From an uncultured Erythrobacter sp. (GTDB taxonomy: Bacteria; Pseudomonadota; Alphaproteobacteria; Sphingomonadales; Sphingomonadaceae), in NCBI GenBank assembly GCA_947501215.1, contig CANMUS010000003.1:372001-436000 (forward strand): a DNA stretch of 64,000 bases. The letters are read 5' to 3'. Shown one piece after another: positions 43,623-52,404 of the stretch. The position numbers were made by a program, and so were the translations under genes. The notes beneath the pieces were generated by a model. It was not told the DNA's origin. It searched no databases and saw only the letters and a list, made by a program, of their open reading frames with translations. Positions within the stretch are counted from its first letter, which is position 1; every line of letters begins with the position of its first letter.

Positions 43623-46600
43623 ATGAAGAAGACCTTTTCCACCCTGGGTGGACGGGCCGCGCTGTTTACCGGTGCCGGTCTCGCCGCCCTTGCGCTGGCC
43701 ACTCCGGCCTACGCGCAGGACGTCGACACGTCCGAGCAGGATGCGTCCGACACGGCCGACGAAGGCCCGGACGCCGTTGTCGACACTGCGCCTGCAAACG
43801 CCATCATCGTTTCGGGTTCGCGTATTGCGCGTCCGAACCTCGAATCGCCGGTTCCGGTCACCAGCGTTACCGCCGAAGACCTGACCAACCAGGGCGACAT
43901 CTCGCTCGGCGACGCGCTGAACGATCTTCCGTCGCTGCGCACCACCTTCAGCCAGGGCAACTCGACCCGCTTCATCGGTACGGCCGGTCTCAACCTGCTC
44001 GACCTTCGCGGCCTCGGCACCAGCCGTACGCTGGTCCTCGTCAACGGCAAGCGTCACATCACGGCACTGCCGGGCGACTTCATCGTCGACGTCAACACGA
44101 TCCCGGTCGACCTGCTCGAGCGCGTCGATGTGGTGACCGGCGGTAACTCCGCCGTTTACGGTTCGGACGCTGTTGCCGGCGTGGTGAACTTCATCCTCAA
44201 GCGCGACTTCGAAGGTTTCGCCGTTCGCGGCCAGGCCGGTATTTCGGAAGAAGGCGACCGTGCAACCCGCTTTATCTCCGCAACCTACGGCAAGAACTTT
44301 GCCGACGGTCGCGGCAACATCGCGGTTTCCGGCGAGTACGCCAAGTCGGACCCGCTGTACTTCCGTCAGCGCGACGATCTGACCGGCGCCTACAGCGGTC
44401 GCTGCCAGTACAACGTCGTCAGCGACGACCAGAGCGACGAAGGTCCCTTCGGCAGCGACGGCATCACCGACCTCGAACCCATCTGCGGCGTTCGCAACGG
44501 TTCGATCTCCGACGGTGGTACGCTCGGCGGCCTCGGCGGCGGCGTATATCTTCGCTTTGCGCCGAACGGCGACCTGTTCGTCGATACGCCTGACGATCCG
44601 CTTCCGTTCTCGGGCAACGTCGTCGGTGGTGGCGGCTCCACTCTGCGCAATACCGGCCAGCTGGCTGCAGGTCTCGAGCGCTACACGGCGAACATCCTTG
44701 CCCGTTTCGATGTCACCGACGCTTTCCGTCCGTTCGTCGAAGCGAAGTATGTTCGCCTCGAAGCCATCCAGGAAGGCCAGCCGAGCTTCTTCGTCGGCGG
44801 CCCGACTTATGTCGGCGGCAACCCGCTGTTCTGCGACAACGCCTTCCTGAACGATCAGGCGCTCGGCACGCTTCAGAGCTACGGCCTTTGTTCTGCCGGA
44901 CGGACCAACACGCAGACCGTTCCGCTGTCGCGTTTCAACATCGACTTCGGTGGTCGTGGCGAACTGCAGACCCGTGAGACCTATCGCATCGTCGGCGGTA
45001 TCGAAGGCACGTTCAACGACGACTGGAACTACGAGCTTTCGGCAAACTATGGTCGTCTCGAAACCGATCTGCGTTCGCTGAACAACCTCGTCCTGTTTGA
45101 TCTCGACGGGAATCCGGCAGGCTTCAACCTGGCTGCCGATGCCGTCCTGAACGGAGCCGGTAACCCGGTTTGCCGTATCAATGCGGATTCCGATCCGAGC
45201 AATGACGATCCGAACTGTGTGCCGATCAACCTGTTCGGCTTCGGTGCTCCGAGCCAGGCAGCTCTGGACTACGTCAACACGACCGGTCGCCGCGAAGGCA
45301 ATGCCGAACAGTTCGTGGTTCTGGCCTCGCTGGCCGGCGACCTGTCGGGTCTGTTCGAACTTCCGGGTGGCCCGATCGCATTCGCAATCGGCGGCGAGTA
45401 CCGTGAAGAGCGTGCTTACGAGGCATTCGACGAACTTACCGCAAGCGGCGGCACGTTCCTGAACGCCATCCAGCCGTTCGATCCGCCGGCCCTGAAGGTC
45501 AAAGAAGCTTTCGGCGAACTTCGCGTTCCGCTGCTGGCGGACCTGCCCTTCGCCGAAGAGCTGACCCTCAACGGTGCAGCGCGTGTTTCGGACTACAACA
45601 CCGCAACCGGCACGACCTTCTCGTGGAACGTGAACGGCATCTATGCACCGATCCCGGATATCCGCTTCCGTGCAGGTTACGCCGTTTCGGTTCGTGCGCC
45701 GACGTTGAGCGATCTCTACTCGCCGCAATCGCAGAACTTCGCCTTCCTGGCGGACCCCTGCGACCGCGATACGGGTGCGATCAACAACAACCCGAACCGT
45801 GCAGCAAACTGTGCCGCTGCGGGCGTTCCGACCACGGTCAATGCTGCAATTGCAGCGGCCTGTGCGGGTAGCTCGTTCCCGGTTGCAGTCGGCGATCAAT
45901 TCACCAACTGCCTTGCGCGTACGGCATCGACCGGCTTTACCTCCGGCGGTAACCCGAACCTGACCGAAGAGAAGGGCAAGTCCCTTACCCTCGGCGTGGT
46001 TCTCGAGCCGCGCTTCCTGCCCGGCTTCAGCGTAACGGTCGATTACTACAACATCGAGATCGAAGATCAGATCGCCGTTCTCGGTGCTCAGACGATCCTC
46101 AACAACTGTTACGATTCGCCGACGGGTATCGATAACCCCTTCTGTACGACGGTTAGCCGCGATGCGACCACCGGCCTCTTCGTCGAGCCGGCCGTGCTTT
46201 CGGGTGGCATCAACTTCGCTTCGCGCGAAACGGAAGGCATCGACATCGACGTGCGGTACAACCGGACCTTCGACAATGGTAACCGTTTGAGCGTGCGAGC
46301 AATCGCAACGCACCTGCTCAAGCTGAACTTCTTCGAAGATCCGACTTCGCCGATCAATCCGAACCGTATCAAGAGCGAACTGGGCGATCCCGACTGGGCC
46401 GCCTCGCTCAATACGACCTACGATTTCGGTGATGTCGCCCTGACGTGGTCGGCGCGTTACATCGGTCCGATGTACAAGAGCGCGTACGAGAACCAGAACC
46501 CGTATCAGGGTCTGTGCCCGACGTCGGGTGTGGTCGGTTCCTCGGGCGGCACCTGTACGCCGGGCGAACTCGTCACCCTCGATCCGGCCAATGCGGACCA

Positions 46601-46802
46601 GTATGCAGATCCGACCTTCTCGGATAAGATCTACAACAACTTCCGCATCACCTGGGATGTGCAGGAAGAGTTCAGCTTCTACCTCGGCGTGGACAACGCG
46701 TTCGACGTGAAGCCGCCCTTCGGCCAGCTCGGCATCGCCGGCGGTGAACCGTACGACAACTTCGGTCGTTACTGGTACGCCGGTTTCAACATCGAGCTGT
46801 AA
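43623..46802 (+). CDS. TonB-dependent receptor, second paralogue
   Basis: 1059 residues from ATG 43623, preceded by AGGGGA and giving a clean signal peptide (MKKTFSTLGG to ATPAYAQ). The TonB box is IIVSGSRI, followed by the plug (SPVPVTSVTAEDLTNQGDISLGDALNDLP, LRGLGTSRTLVLVNGKRH) and barrel ending in FNIEL. It is homologous to the receptor at 39994 but longer, with extra loops holding several Cys pairs (such as PICGV and SPTGIDNPFCTT regions). The 283-base region upstream (43340-43622) has no gene and must contain its promoter. The substrate is unknown. Codon usage is highly biased. Confidence 0.93.
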   Translation: MKKTFSTLGGRAALFTGAGLAALALATPAYAQDVDTSEQDASDTADEGPDAVVDTAPANAIIVSGSRIARPNLESPVPVTSVTAEDLTNQGDISLGDALNDLPSLRTTFSQGNSTRFIGTAGLNLLDLRGLGTSRTLVLVNGKRHITALPGDFIVDVNTIPVDLLERVDVVTGGNSAVYGSDAVAGVVNFILKRDFEGFAVRGQAGISEEGDRATRFISATYGKNFADGRGNIAVSGEYAKSDPLYFRQRDDLTGAYSGRCQYNVVSDDQSDEGPFGSDGITDLEPICGVRNGSISDGGTLGGLGGGVYLRFAPNGDLFVDTPDDPLPFSGNVVGGGGSTLRNTGQLAAGLERYTANILARFDVTDAFRPFVEAKYVRLEAIQEGQPSFFVGGPTYVGGNPLFCDNAFLNDQALGTLQSYGLCSAGRTNTQTVPLSRFNIDFGGRGELQTRETYRIVGGIEGTFNDDWNYELSANYGRLETDLRSLNNLVLFDLDGNPAGFNLAADAVLNGAGNPVCRINADSDPSNDDPNCVPINLFGFGAPSQAALDYVNTTGRREGNAEQFVVLASLAGDLSGLFELPGGPIAFAIGGEYREERAYEAFDELTASGGTFLNAIQPFDPPALKVKEAFGELRVPLLADLPFAEELTLNGAARVSDYNTATGTTFSWNVNGIYAPIPDIRFRAGYAVSVRAPTLSDLYSPQSQNFAFLADPCDRDTGAINNNPNRAANCAAAGVPTTVNAAIAAACAGSSFPVAVGDQFTNCLARTASTGFTSGGNPNLTEEKGKSLTLGVVLEPRFLPGFSVTVDYYNIEIEDQIAVLGAQTILNNCYDSPTGIDNPFCTTVSRDATTGLFVEPAVLSGGINFASRETEGIDIDVRYNRTFDNGNRLSVRAIATHLLKLNFFEDPTSPINPNRIKSELGDPDWAASLNTTYDFGDVALTWSARYIGPMYKSAYENQNPYQGLCPTSGVVGSSGGTCTPGELVTLDPANADQYADPTFSDKIYNNFRITWDVQEEFSFYLGVDNAFDVKPPFGQLGIAGGEPYDNFGRYWYAGFNIEL

Positions 46803-46835
46803 GTTCGAACGAAGGGCGACCTTCGGATGAAAGAA

Positions 46836-46866
46836 AGGGCCCCGGGAAACCGGGGCCCTTTTTCGT
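46836..46866 (+). terminator. Rho-independent terminator after the second TonB receptor
   Basis: An 11-bp GC-rich stem (AAGGGCCCCGG / CCGGGGCCCTT) with a GAAA tetraloop and a T-run, 34 bases after the stop. It also lies in front of the convergent clpB end and could act as an insulator. Confidence 0.92.
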
Positions 46867-46908
46867 TTGACGACTATTTGCGGTGGCGGACCTGACCGCC
46901 TCCTGGTC

Positions 46909-49485
46909 TCAACTCACGACCATCTCCAGGGCGCCGTCGCCCTCGTCGACCGCCACGGTGGCACCGTCCGGCACCTCGCCGCGCAGGATCTTGTCCGCCA
47001 GCGGGTCCTGCAAATAGCGCTGCACCGCGCGCTTCAGCGGCCTTGCGCCATAGACCGGGTCGTAGCCCACCCGGCCGAGCCACTTCTTCGCGCCCTCGGT
47101 CAGGTCGATCGTGATCTTGCGATCCTTCAGCAGCTTCTGCACCCGCGAGACCTGGATCTCGACGATCGGGGCCATGTGCTCCTGCGCCAGGCGGTGGAAC
47201 AGGATGATCTCGTCCAGCCGGTTGAGGAACTCGGGGCGGAAGTGGCCGCGCACCACATCCATCACCTGCGGCTCGACATCCTCGACCTTCTGCTCGTCGG
47301 TCATCTGCGCCAGATATTGGCTGCCGAGGTTCGAAGTCAGGATGATCAGCGTATTGGTGAAGTCCACCACGCGGCCCTGCCCGTCGGTCAGACGCCCGTC
47401 GTCGAGCACCTGCAGCAGCACGTTGAACACGTCGCCATGCGCTTTCTCGACCTCGTCGAACAACACGACCTGATAAGGCCTGCGCCGCACCGCCTCGGTC
47501 AGCACGCCGCCTTCCTCGTAACCGACATAGCCCGGAGGCGCGCCGATCAGACGGGCGACCGCGTGCTTCTCCATGAACTCGCTCATGTCGATGCGGACCA
47601 TCGCCTGGTCGTCGTCGAACAGGAAGCCCGCGAGCGCCTTGGTCAGCTCGGTCTTGCCGACACCCGTAGGCCCGAGGAACAGGAAGCTGCCGAGCGGCCG
47701 GTTCGGGTCTTGAAGCCCGGCGCGGGCGCGGCGCACGGCCTTGGACACGGCGTCGATCGCCTGGCTCTGCCCGATCACACGCTTGGCGAGGATATTCTCC
47801 ATGTCGAGCAGCTTTTCGCGCTCGCCCGCCATCATCCGGTCGACCGGGATGCCCGTCCAGCGGCTGACGACGCCGGCGATATCATCTTCGGTGACCTCTT
47901 CCTTGAGCAGCGCGTTCTCGGTCTGGCCGCTGGCTTCCGCGAGCTGCTTTTCGAGCTGCGGGATCTTGCCGTATTGCAGCTCGCCCGCCTTGGCGAGGTC
48001 GCCTGCCCGTTGCGCCTGCTCCATTTCGATGCGCGCCTGATCGAGCTCTTCCTTGACCCGCGCCTCGGCATGGATCTTGTCGCGCTCGTTCTGCCAGCGC
48101 GTGGTCAGTTCGGAGGACTGCTGTTCGAGTTCGGACAGCTCCTTGCGCAGAGCTTCGAGGCGATCCTTCGAGGCGGAATCGCTCTCCTTCTGCAGGGCCT
48201 GCTCCTCGATCCGCAGCTGGATGATGCGGCGGTCGAGCCCCTCGATCTCCTCGGGCTTGCTCTCCACCTCCATGCGGATGCGCGACGCCGCTTCGTCCAT
48301 CAGGTCGATGGCCTTGTCGGGCAGGAAGCGGTTCTGGATGTAGCGATTGCTGAGCTGCGCCGCCGCGACGATCGCGCCATCGGTGATGCGCACACCGTGG
48401 TGCAGCTCGTACTTGTCCTTGATGCCGCGCAGGATGCTGATCGTGTCCTCGACGCTCGGCTCATCGATATAGACGGGCTGGAAGCGCCGCTGGAGCGCGG
48501 GGTCCTTCTCGACATACTTCTGGTATTCGTCGAGCGTGGTCGCGCCGATGCAGTGCAGTTCGCCGCGCGACAGGGCAGGCTTGAGCAGATTGCCCGCATC
48601 CATGCTGCCTTCGGACGCGCCCGCGCCGATCAGCGTGTGCATTTCGTCGATGAACAGGATGATCTGACCCTCGGCCCCCTTCACCTCGTCGAGCACAGCC
48701 TTCAGCCGCTCTTCGAACTCACCGCGATACTTCGCGCCAGCAATCAGCGCGCCCATGTCGAGCGCCATCAGCGTGCGGCCTTTGAGGCTGTCGGGCACGT
48801 CGCCATTGGCGATGCGTAGCGCGAGACCCTCGGCGATCGCGGTCTTGCCGGTGCCGGGTTCGCCGATCAGGGCGGGATTGTTCTTGGTGCGGCGGGCGAG
48901 GATCTGGACGGTGCGACGGATTTCCTCGTCGCGGCCGATGACCGGATCGAGCTTGCCGTCGCGCGCCGCCTGTGTGAGGTCGCGCGCGTACTTCTTCATC
49001 GCGTCGTAGCTTTCCTCGGCGCTGGCGCTGTCCGCGCTGCGGCCGCCAGTTGCCTCCTGGATCGCCTCTTCAAGCGACTTCGCATCGACGCCGGCTGACT
49101 TGATCGCCTTGCCCGCGTCATTGTCCGACAGGGCGAGCGCTTGCAAAAGACGCTGCACGGGCACGAAGCTGTCGCCCGCCTTTTCCGCCAGCTGCTCGGC
49201 CTGGTCGAGCGCGCGCACGGCATCGTTGTCGAGGCCCGGCGTCGACTGCGCCCCGCCGCCGGAAACCGCCGGGATCTTGCCCAGCGCCGTATCGACCTCG
49301 GTAATCGCCACGCCTGGATTGCCGCCCGCGCGCTGGATAAGCTGCGCCGCCATGCCCTGATTGTCCTCGAGCAGCGCCTTGAGGATATGCAGCGGCGTTA
49401 TCCGCTGGTGGTTCATGCGGATCGCAACGGTCTGCGCGCTTTGCAGGAAACCCTTGGCGCGGTCGGTGAATTTTTCGAGATTCAT
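46909..49485 (-). CDS. clpB: Chaperone ClpB (Hsp100 disaggregase)
   Basis: 858 residues from ATG 49485. ClpB pulls proteins out of aggregates with DnaK. It has the N-terminal Clp repeat domain (1-150), NBD1 with Walker A GEPGTGKT (K214) and Walker [16 protein letters not shown], the coiled-coil middle domain (about 405-525, [20 protein letters not shown] onward) that distinguishes ClpB from ClpA, and NBD2 with [10 protein letters not shown] (K611). [13 protein letters not shown] is the second pore loop. There is no ClpP-binding tripeptide loop of ClpA type. A heat-shock-like promoter lies 32-60 bases upstream of the start. Confidence 0.97.
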   Translation of the reverse strand: MNLEKFTDRAKGFLQSAQTVAIRMNHQRITPLHILKALLEDNQGMAAQLIQRAGGNPGVAITEVDTALGKIPAVSGGGAQSTPGLDNDAVRALDQAEQLAEKAGDSFVPVQRLLQALALSDNDAGKAIKSAGVDAKSLEEAIQEATGGRSADSASAEESYDAMKKYARDLTQAARDGKLDPVIGRDEEIRRTVQILARRTKNNPALIGEPGTGKTAIAEGLALRIANGDVPDSLKGRTLMALDMGALIAGAKYRGEFEERLKAVLDEVKGAEGQIILFIDEMHTLIGAGASEGSMDAGNLLKPALSRGELHCIGATTLDEYQKYVEKDPALQRRFQPVYIDEPSVEDTISILRGIKDKYELHHGVRITDGAIVAAAQLSNRYIQNRFLPDKAIDLMDEAASRIRMEVESKPEEIEGLDRRIIQLRIEEQALQKESDSASKDRLEALRKELSELEQQSSELTTRWQNERDKIHAEARVKEELDQARIEMEQAQRAGDLAKAGELQYGKIPQLEKQLAEASGQTENALLKEEVTEDDIAGVVSRWTGIPVDRMMAGEREKLLDMENILAKRVIGQSQAIDAVSKAVRRARAGLQDPNRPLGSFLFLGPTGVGKTELTKALAGFLFDDDQAMVRIDMSEFMEKHAVARLIGAPPGYVGYEEGGVLTEAVRRRPYQVVLFDEVEKAHGDVFNVLLQVLDDGRLTDGQGRVVDFTNTLIILTSNLGSQYLAQMTDEQKVEDVEPQVMDVVRGHFRPEFLNRLDEIILFHRLAQEHMAPIVEIQVSRVQKLLKDRKITIDLTEGAKKWLGRVGYDPVYGARPLKRAVQRYLQDPLADKILRGEVPDGATVAVDEGDGALEMVVS

Positions 49486-49516
49486 CTGGAAACCCCTGTG
49501 CTTGAATATCCGCTCG

Positions 49517-49545
49517 AATATGGTGTTGCGATTATGCAACACAAG
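49517..49545 (-). promoter_or_regulatory. Sigma-32-type promoter of clpB
   Basis: Read on the minus strand: CTTGTG (-35), 14 bases, CACCATATT (-10). The RpoH consensus is CTTGAA, 13-15 bases, CCCCATATT, so the match is close in both boxes and spacing. Position and gene (clpB) agree with heat-shock control. A 7-bp palindrome (GTGTTGC / GCAACAC) fills the spacer. Confidence 0.65.
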
Positions 49546-49663
49546 CCCTCGACGCAAATTTCGTGAGGTGTGTTAGTCGGATATAGGGGTATGCTCGCGC
49601 TTGGCGAGAGGGCAGGCGAATTTTTCTTCGCGATTGACCGGAGGCGTGCGCCGCGCAACTCTC

Positions 49664-50845
49664 ATGCCCATGACAGCATTCGACGACTGGCGCGCCCGCT
49701 CCCCCTACTATGACGAGACCCACGAAGCGCTCGCGCAAAGCGTGCGGCGCTTCGTCACCCGCGAGATCGCGCCGCATATCGACAGGTGGGAAGACGAGGG
49801 CGAATTGCCCCGCGAATTGCACCGAAAAGCCGCCGAAGCGGGCATCCTAGGGCTACGTTATCCGGAGAAGTACGGCGGGCACGAGGAAGGGTTCGACATC
49901 TTCCACGGCCTCGTCGTGACGGAGGAACTGGCAGCCGTGGGGGCCGGCGGGCTTGGCGCTTCGCTGATGACGCACGGCATCGGACTCCCTCCCGTCCTCG
50001 CCCTCGCATCGGACGAACTGAAGCAACGCGTCGCCCCGCCGGTCCTTGCGGGCGAGAAGATCATCGCGCTCGGCATTACCGAAGCAGGCGGCGGATCGGA
50101 TGTCGCCAATCTGGCGACCACAGCCGTGCGCGACGGCAACCATTACATCGTCAACGGCGGCAAGATGTTCATCACCTCGGGCATGCGGGCCGACTGGCTG
50201 ACCTGCGCGGTGCGCACCGGCGGTCCGGGCGCCGGCGGTATTTCGCTGCTCCTGATCGATATGGACAGCGAAGGGGTTGAGCGCACCCGGCTCGACAAGA
50301 TGGGCTGGCGCTGTTCGGATACGGCCGCGATCCATTTCAGCGATGTGCGCGTACCGGCCGAGAACCTCATCGGTCCGGAAAATGGCGGCTTTCTAGGCAT
50401 CATGCGCAATTTCAACAGCGAGCGGCTCGGCATGGCGATGGGCTGCTGTGCTTATGCCCGCGTCGCGATGGCAGAGGCAGCGGAGTGGGCGCAGAACCGC
50501 GAGACCTTCGGCAAGCCACTGGTCGGCCACCAGTCGATCCGCATCAAGCTGGCCGACATGGAACGCCAGATCGAAGCAACGCAGGCCTGGGTGGATTTGT
50601 GCGCCTGGCAGGTGCGCGAGGGGCGCGACCGCCCGGCCGATTTCGCCATGCTGAAAGTGCAGGCGACGCGCATGCTCGAGTCCGTCGCCCGCGAGGCGGC
50701 GCAGGTCCTTGGCGGGGCAAGCTACATCACCGGCAGCAAGGTGGAGCGGATCTACCGCGAGGTGCGCGTCAATGCGATCGGCGGGGGCAGCGAAGAGATC
50801 ATGCTTGATCTCGCCGGACGCCAACTATTCGGCGGCAGTCGCTAA
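49664..50845 (+). CDS. Acyl-CoA dehydrogenase
   Basis: 393 residues from ATG 49664 (ATG 49670 is also possible; no strong ribosome site is present for either). FAD-dependent alpha,beta-dehydrogenation of acyl-CoA. The flavin-contacting motif is ITEAGGGSDVANLATTAV, followed by YIVNGGKMFITSGMRADW; the C-terminal signature is RVNAIGGGSEEIMLDLAGRQ, with the catalytic Glu of the GG-x-x-E-I motif in place. EYGG-like KYGGHEEGF is also seen. It is divergent from clpB and its 3' end overlaps the convergent ATPase gene by 21 bases. Chain-length preference cannot be read. Confidence 0.93.
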   Translation: MPMTAFDDWRARSPYYDETHEALAQSVRRFVTREIAPHIDRWEDEGELPRELHRKAAEAGILGLRYPEKYGGHEEGFDIFHGLVVTEELAAVGAGGLGASLMTHGIGLPPVLALASDELKQRVAPPVLAGEKIIALGITEAGGGSDVANLATTAVRDGNHYIVNGGKMFITSGMRADWLTCAVRTGGPGAGGISLLLIDMDSEGVERTRLDKMGWRCSDTAAIHFSDVRVPAENLIGPENGGFLGIMRNFNSERLGMAMGCCAYARVAMAEAAEWAQNRETFGKPLVGHQSIRIKLADMERQIEATQAWVDLCAWQVREGRDRPADFAMLKVQATRMLESVAREAAQVLGGASYITGSKVERIYREVRVNAIGGGSEEIMLDLAGRQLFGGSR

Positions 50846-52276
50846 ATCGCCTAACCCTGGCACCATCACCGTCCGGTCGCCGCCGAAATCCTCGCGCACG
50901 ACGACGAGGCCCTGCCGCTCGAGGTGGTCGAGCAGGCGGCGGATGCGTCCGGGCGAACTGGTGCCATAGGCCCGGGCAAGCGCCTCCTCGTCGACTTGCG
51001 TTTCGCCCGCATGGGCGGCGCGAGCGATCACCAGGAAGGGTGCGAGCAAGTCTTCCTCGACCGCCTCAGCCAGTTCCATGATGCGCGCGGCGGTATCTTC
51101 CGGCAGCTCGTCCAAACCAGCGCCCGCCATGGCAAACCGGCGGCGGAAGGCGCGCATGTCGGGCATGGGACCGATGATCCGCTCGCGTCGGCAGCGGGTG
51201 AGGAAGGTCTGGTATTGCGCGCTGGCGGACTGGAAGGCGACGCCCTCTTCGTTCGCCATCGCACGGATGATCGCCTCGATCTGCTCCGCCACGGCGGAGG
51301 TGTCGCGCGGTTCGGCGGGCGGCGCAACCTGACGCTCTTCCGCTCGCGCGATACTCTGCTCGACATCCTCGACCCGCGGTGCGGGCGGTGGCGGAGGCGG
51401 TGCCGTCTTGGCGACATCTCCCGCAAGGTTGCGCGTCAGCAGCGCTTCCATGTCGGCAGGCGCGGTATCGGGCAGCGCCATCAACCCTTCGGTACGCGCT
51501 TGGTTGCCTGTCTTCACCGGGCCGATCTTGCACGCCAGCGGTAGACGCGTGATCGCCGGACCCAGCGCGAGGAAGTGCCCGCGCTCCAGCTCGCGAATAC
51601 GCTCCGCCTGCCGCCGCTCCATGCCGAGCAGATCGGCCGCGCGCACCATGTCGATGTCGAGGAAAGTGCGCCCCATGAGGAAATTCGACGCTTCGGCGGC
51701 GACGTTCTTGGCGAGCTTCGCCAGCCGCTGTGTCGCCACGATACCCGCGAGGCCGCGCTTGCGCCCACGGCACATGAGATTGGTCATGGCCGATAGCGTC
51801 ATTCGCCGCGTGTCCTCGGCCATCTCGCCCGCAGCGGAGGGGGCGAACATCTGCGCCTCGTCCACGACCACCAGCGCCGGGTACCAATGCTCGCGCGGAG
51901 CATCGAACAGCGCGGTCAGGAATTGCGCGGCGCACCGGATTTGCTGCTCTACTTCCAGCCCGTCGAGATCGAGCACCACGCTGGCGCGGTGTTCGCGGAT
52001 GCGGCGGGCCAGCGCCTCGATCTCGCCCGGCGAATAGGCCGCGCCGTCGATTACCACATGGCCGAATTCCTCGGACAGAGAAGGGAAATCGCCTTCCGGA
52101 TCGATCACCACCTGCTGCACCATGCCGGCGCTTTCCTCCAGCAGGCGGCGCAGCAGGTGCGACTTGCCGCTGCCGGAATTGCCCTGGACCAGCAGGCGCG
52201 TGGCGAGCAATTCCTCGACATCGAACTCGACCGGCTTGCCGGTGGCGTCATGGCCGATGGTGATCTGCGTGCTCAC
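50825..52276 (-). CDS. HerA-like ATPase with winged-helix C-terminus
   Basis: 483 residues from GTG 52276. The N-terminal HAS-barrel stub is short; the Walker A is VQGNSGSGKSHLL (K38, S39) and the Walker B is LVVVDEAQMFAP (D139, E140), with TNLMCRGRKRGLAGIVATQRLAKL as sensor/Arg-finger region, all HerA/DUF87 features. A Pro-rich linker (APPPPPPPAP) at about 295 separates a C-terminal helical region and a winged-helix-like part (EEALARAYGTSSPGRIRRLLDHLERQGLVVV). It is probably a DNA- or membrane-associated translocase. No nurA nuclease lies next to it, so its partner is unknown. It is divergent from the acylase gene. Confidence 0.85.
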   Translation of the reverse strand: MSTQITIGHDATGKPVEFDVEELLATRLLVQGNSGSGKSHLLRRLLEESAGMVQQVVIDPEGDFPSLSEEFGHVVIDGAAYSPGEIEALARRIREHRASVVLDLDGLEVEQQIRCAAQFLTALFDAPREHWYPALVVVDEAQMFAPSAAGEMAEDTRRMTLSAMTNLMCRGRKRGLAGIVATQRLAKLAKNVAAEASNFLMGRTFLDIDMVRAADLLGMERRQAERIRELERGHFLALGPAITRLPLACKIGPVKTGNQARTEGLMALPDTAPADMEALLTRNLAGDVAKTAPPPPPPAPRVEDVEQSIARAEERQVAPPAEPRDTSAVAEQIEAIIRAMANEEGVAFQSASAQYQTFLTRCRRERIIGPMPDMRAFRRRFAMAGAGLDELPEDTAARIMELAEAVEEDLLAPFLVIARAAHAGETQVDEEALARAYGTSSPGRIRRLLDHLERQGLVVVREDFGGDRTVMVPGLGDLATAAE

Positions 52277-52404
52277 ACATTCTGGCTAGCGAGGCGAATC
52301 CCGTTAACGAAATAGCGCGCGGCGGGTTTTACCCAGCCCAATGCCGCCTCTTTGCACTGCCCGCCTTTCTCGCTAGGCCACGGGCCAAGAGAGGAATTGT
52401 CTTA

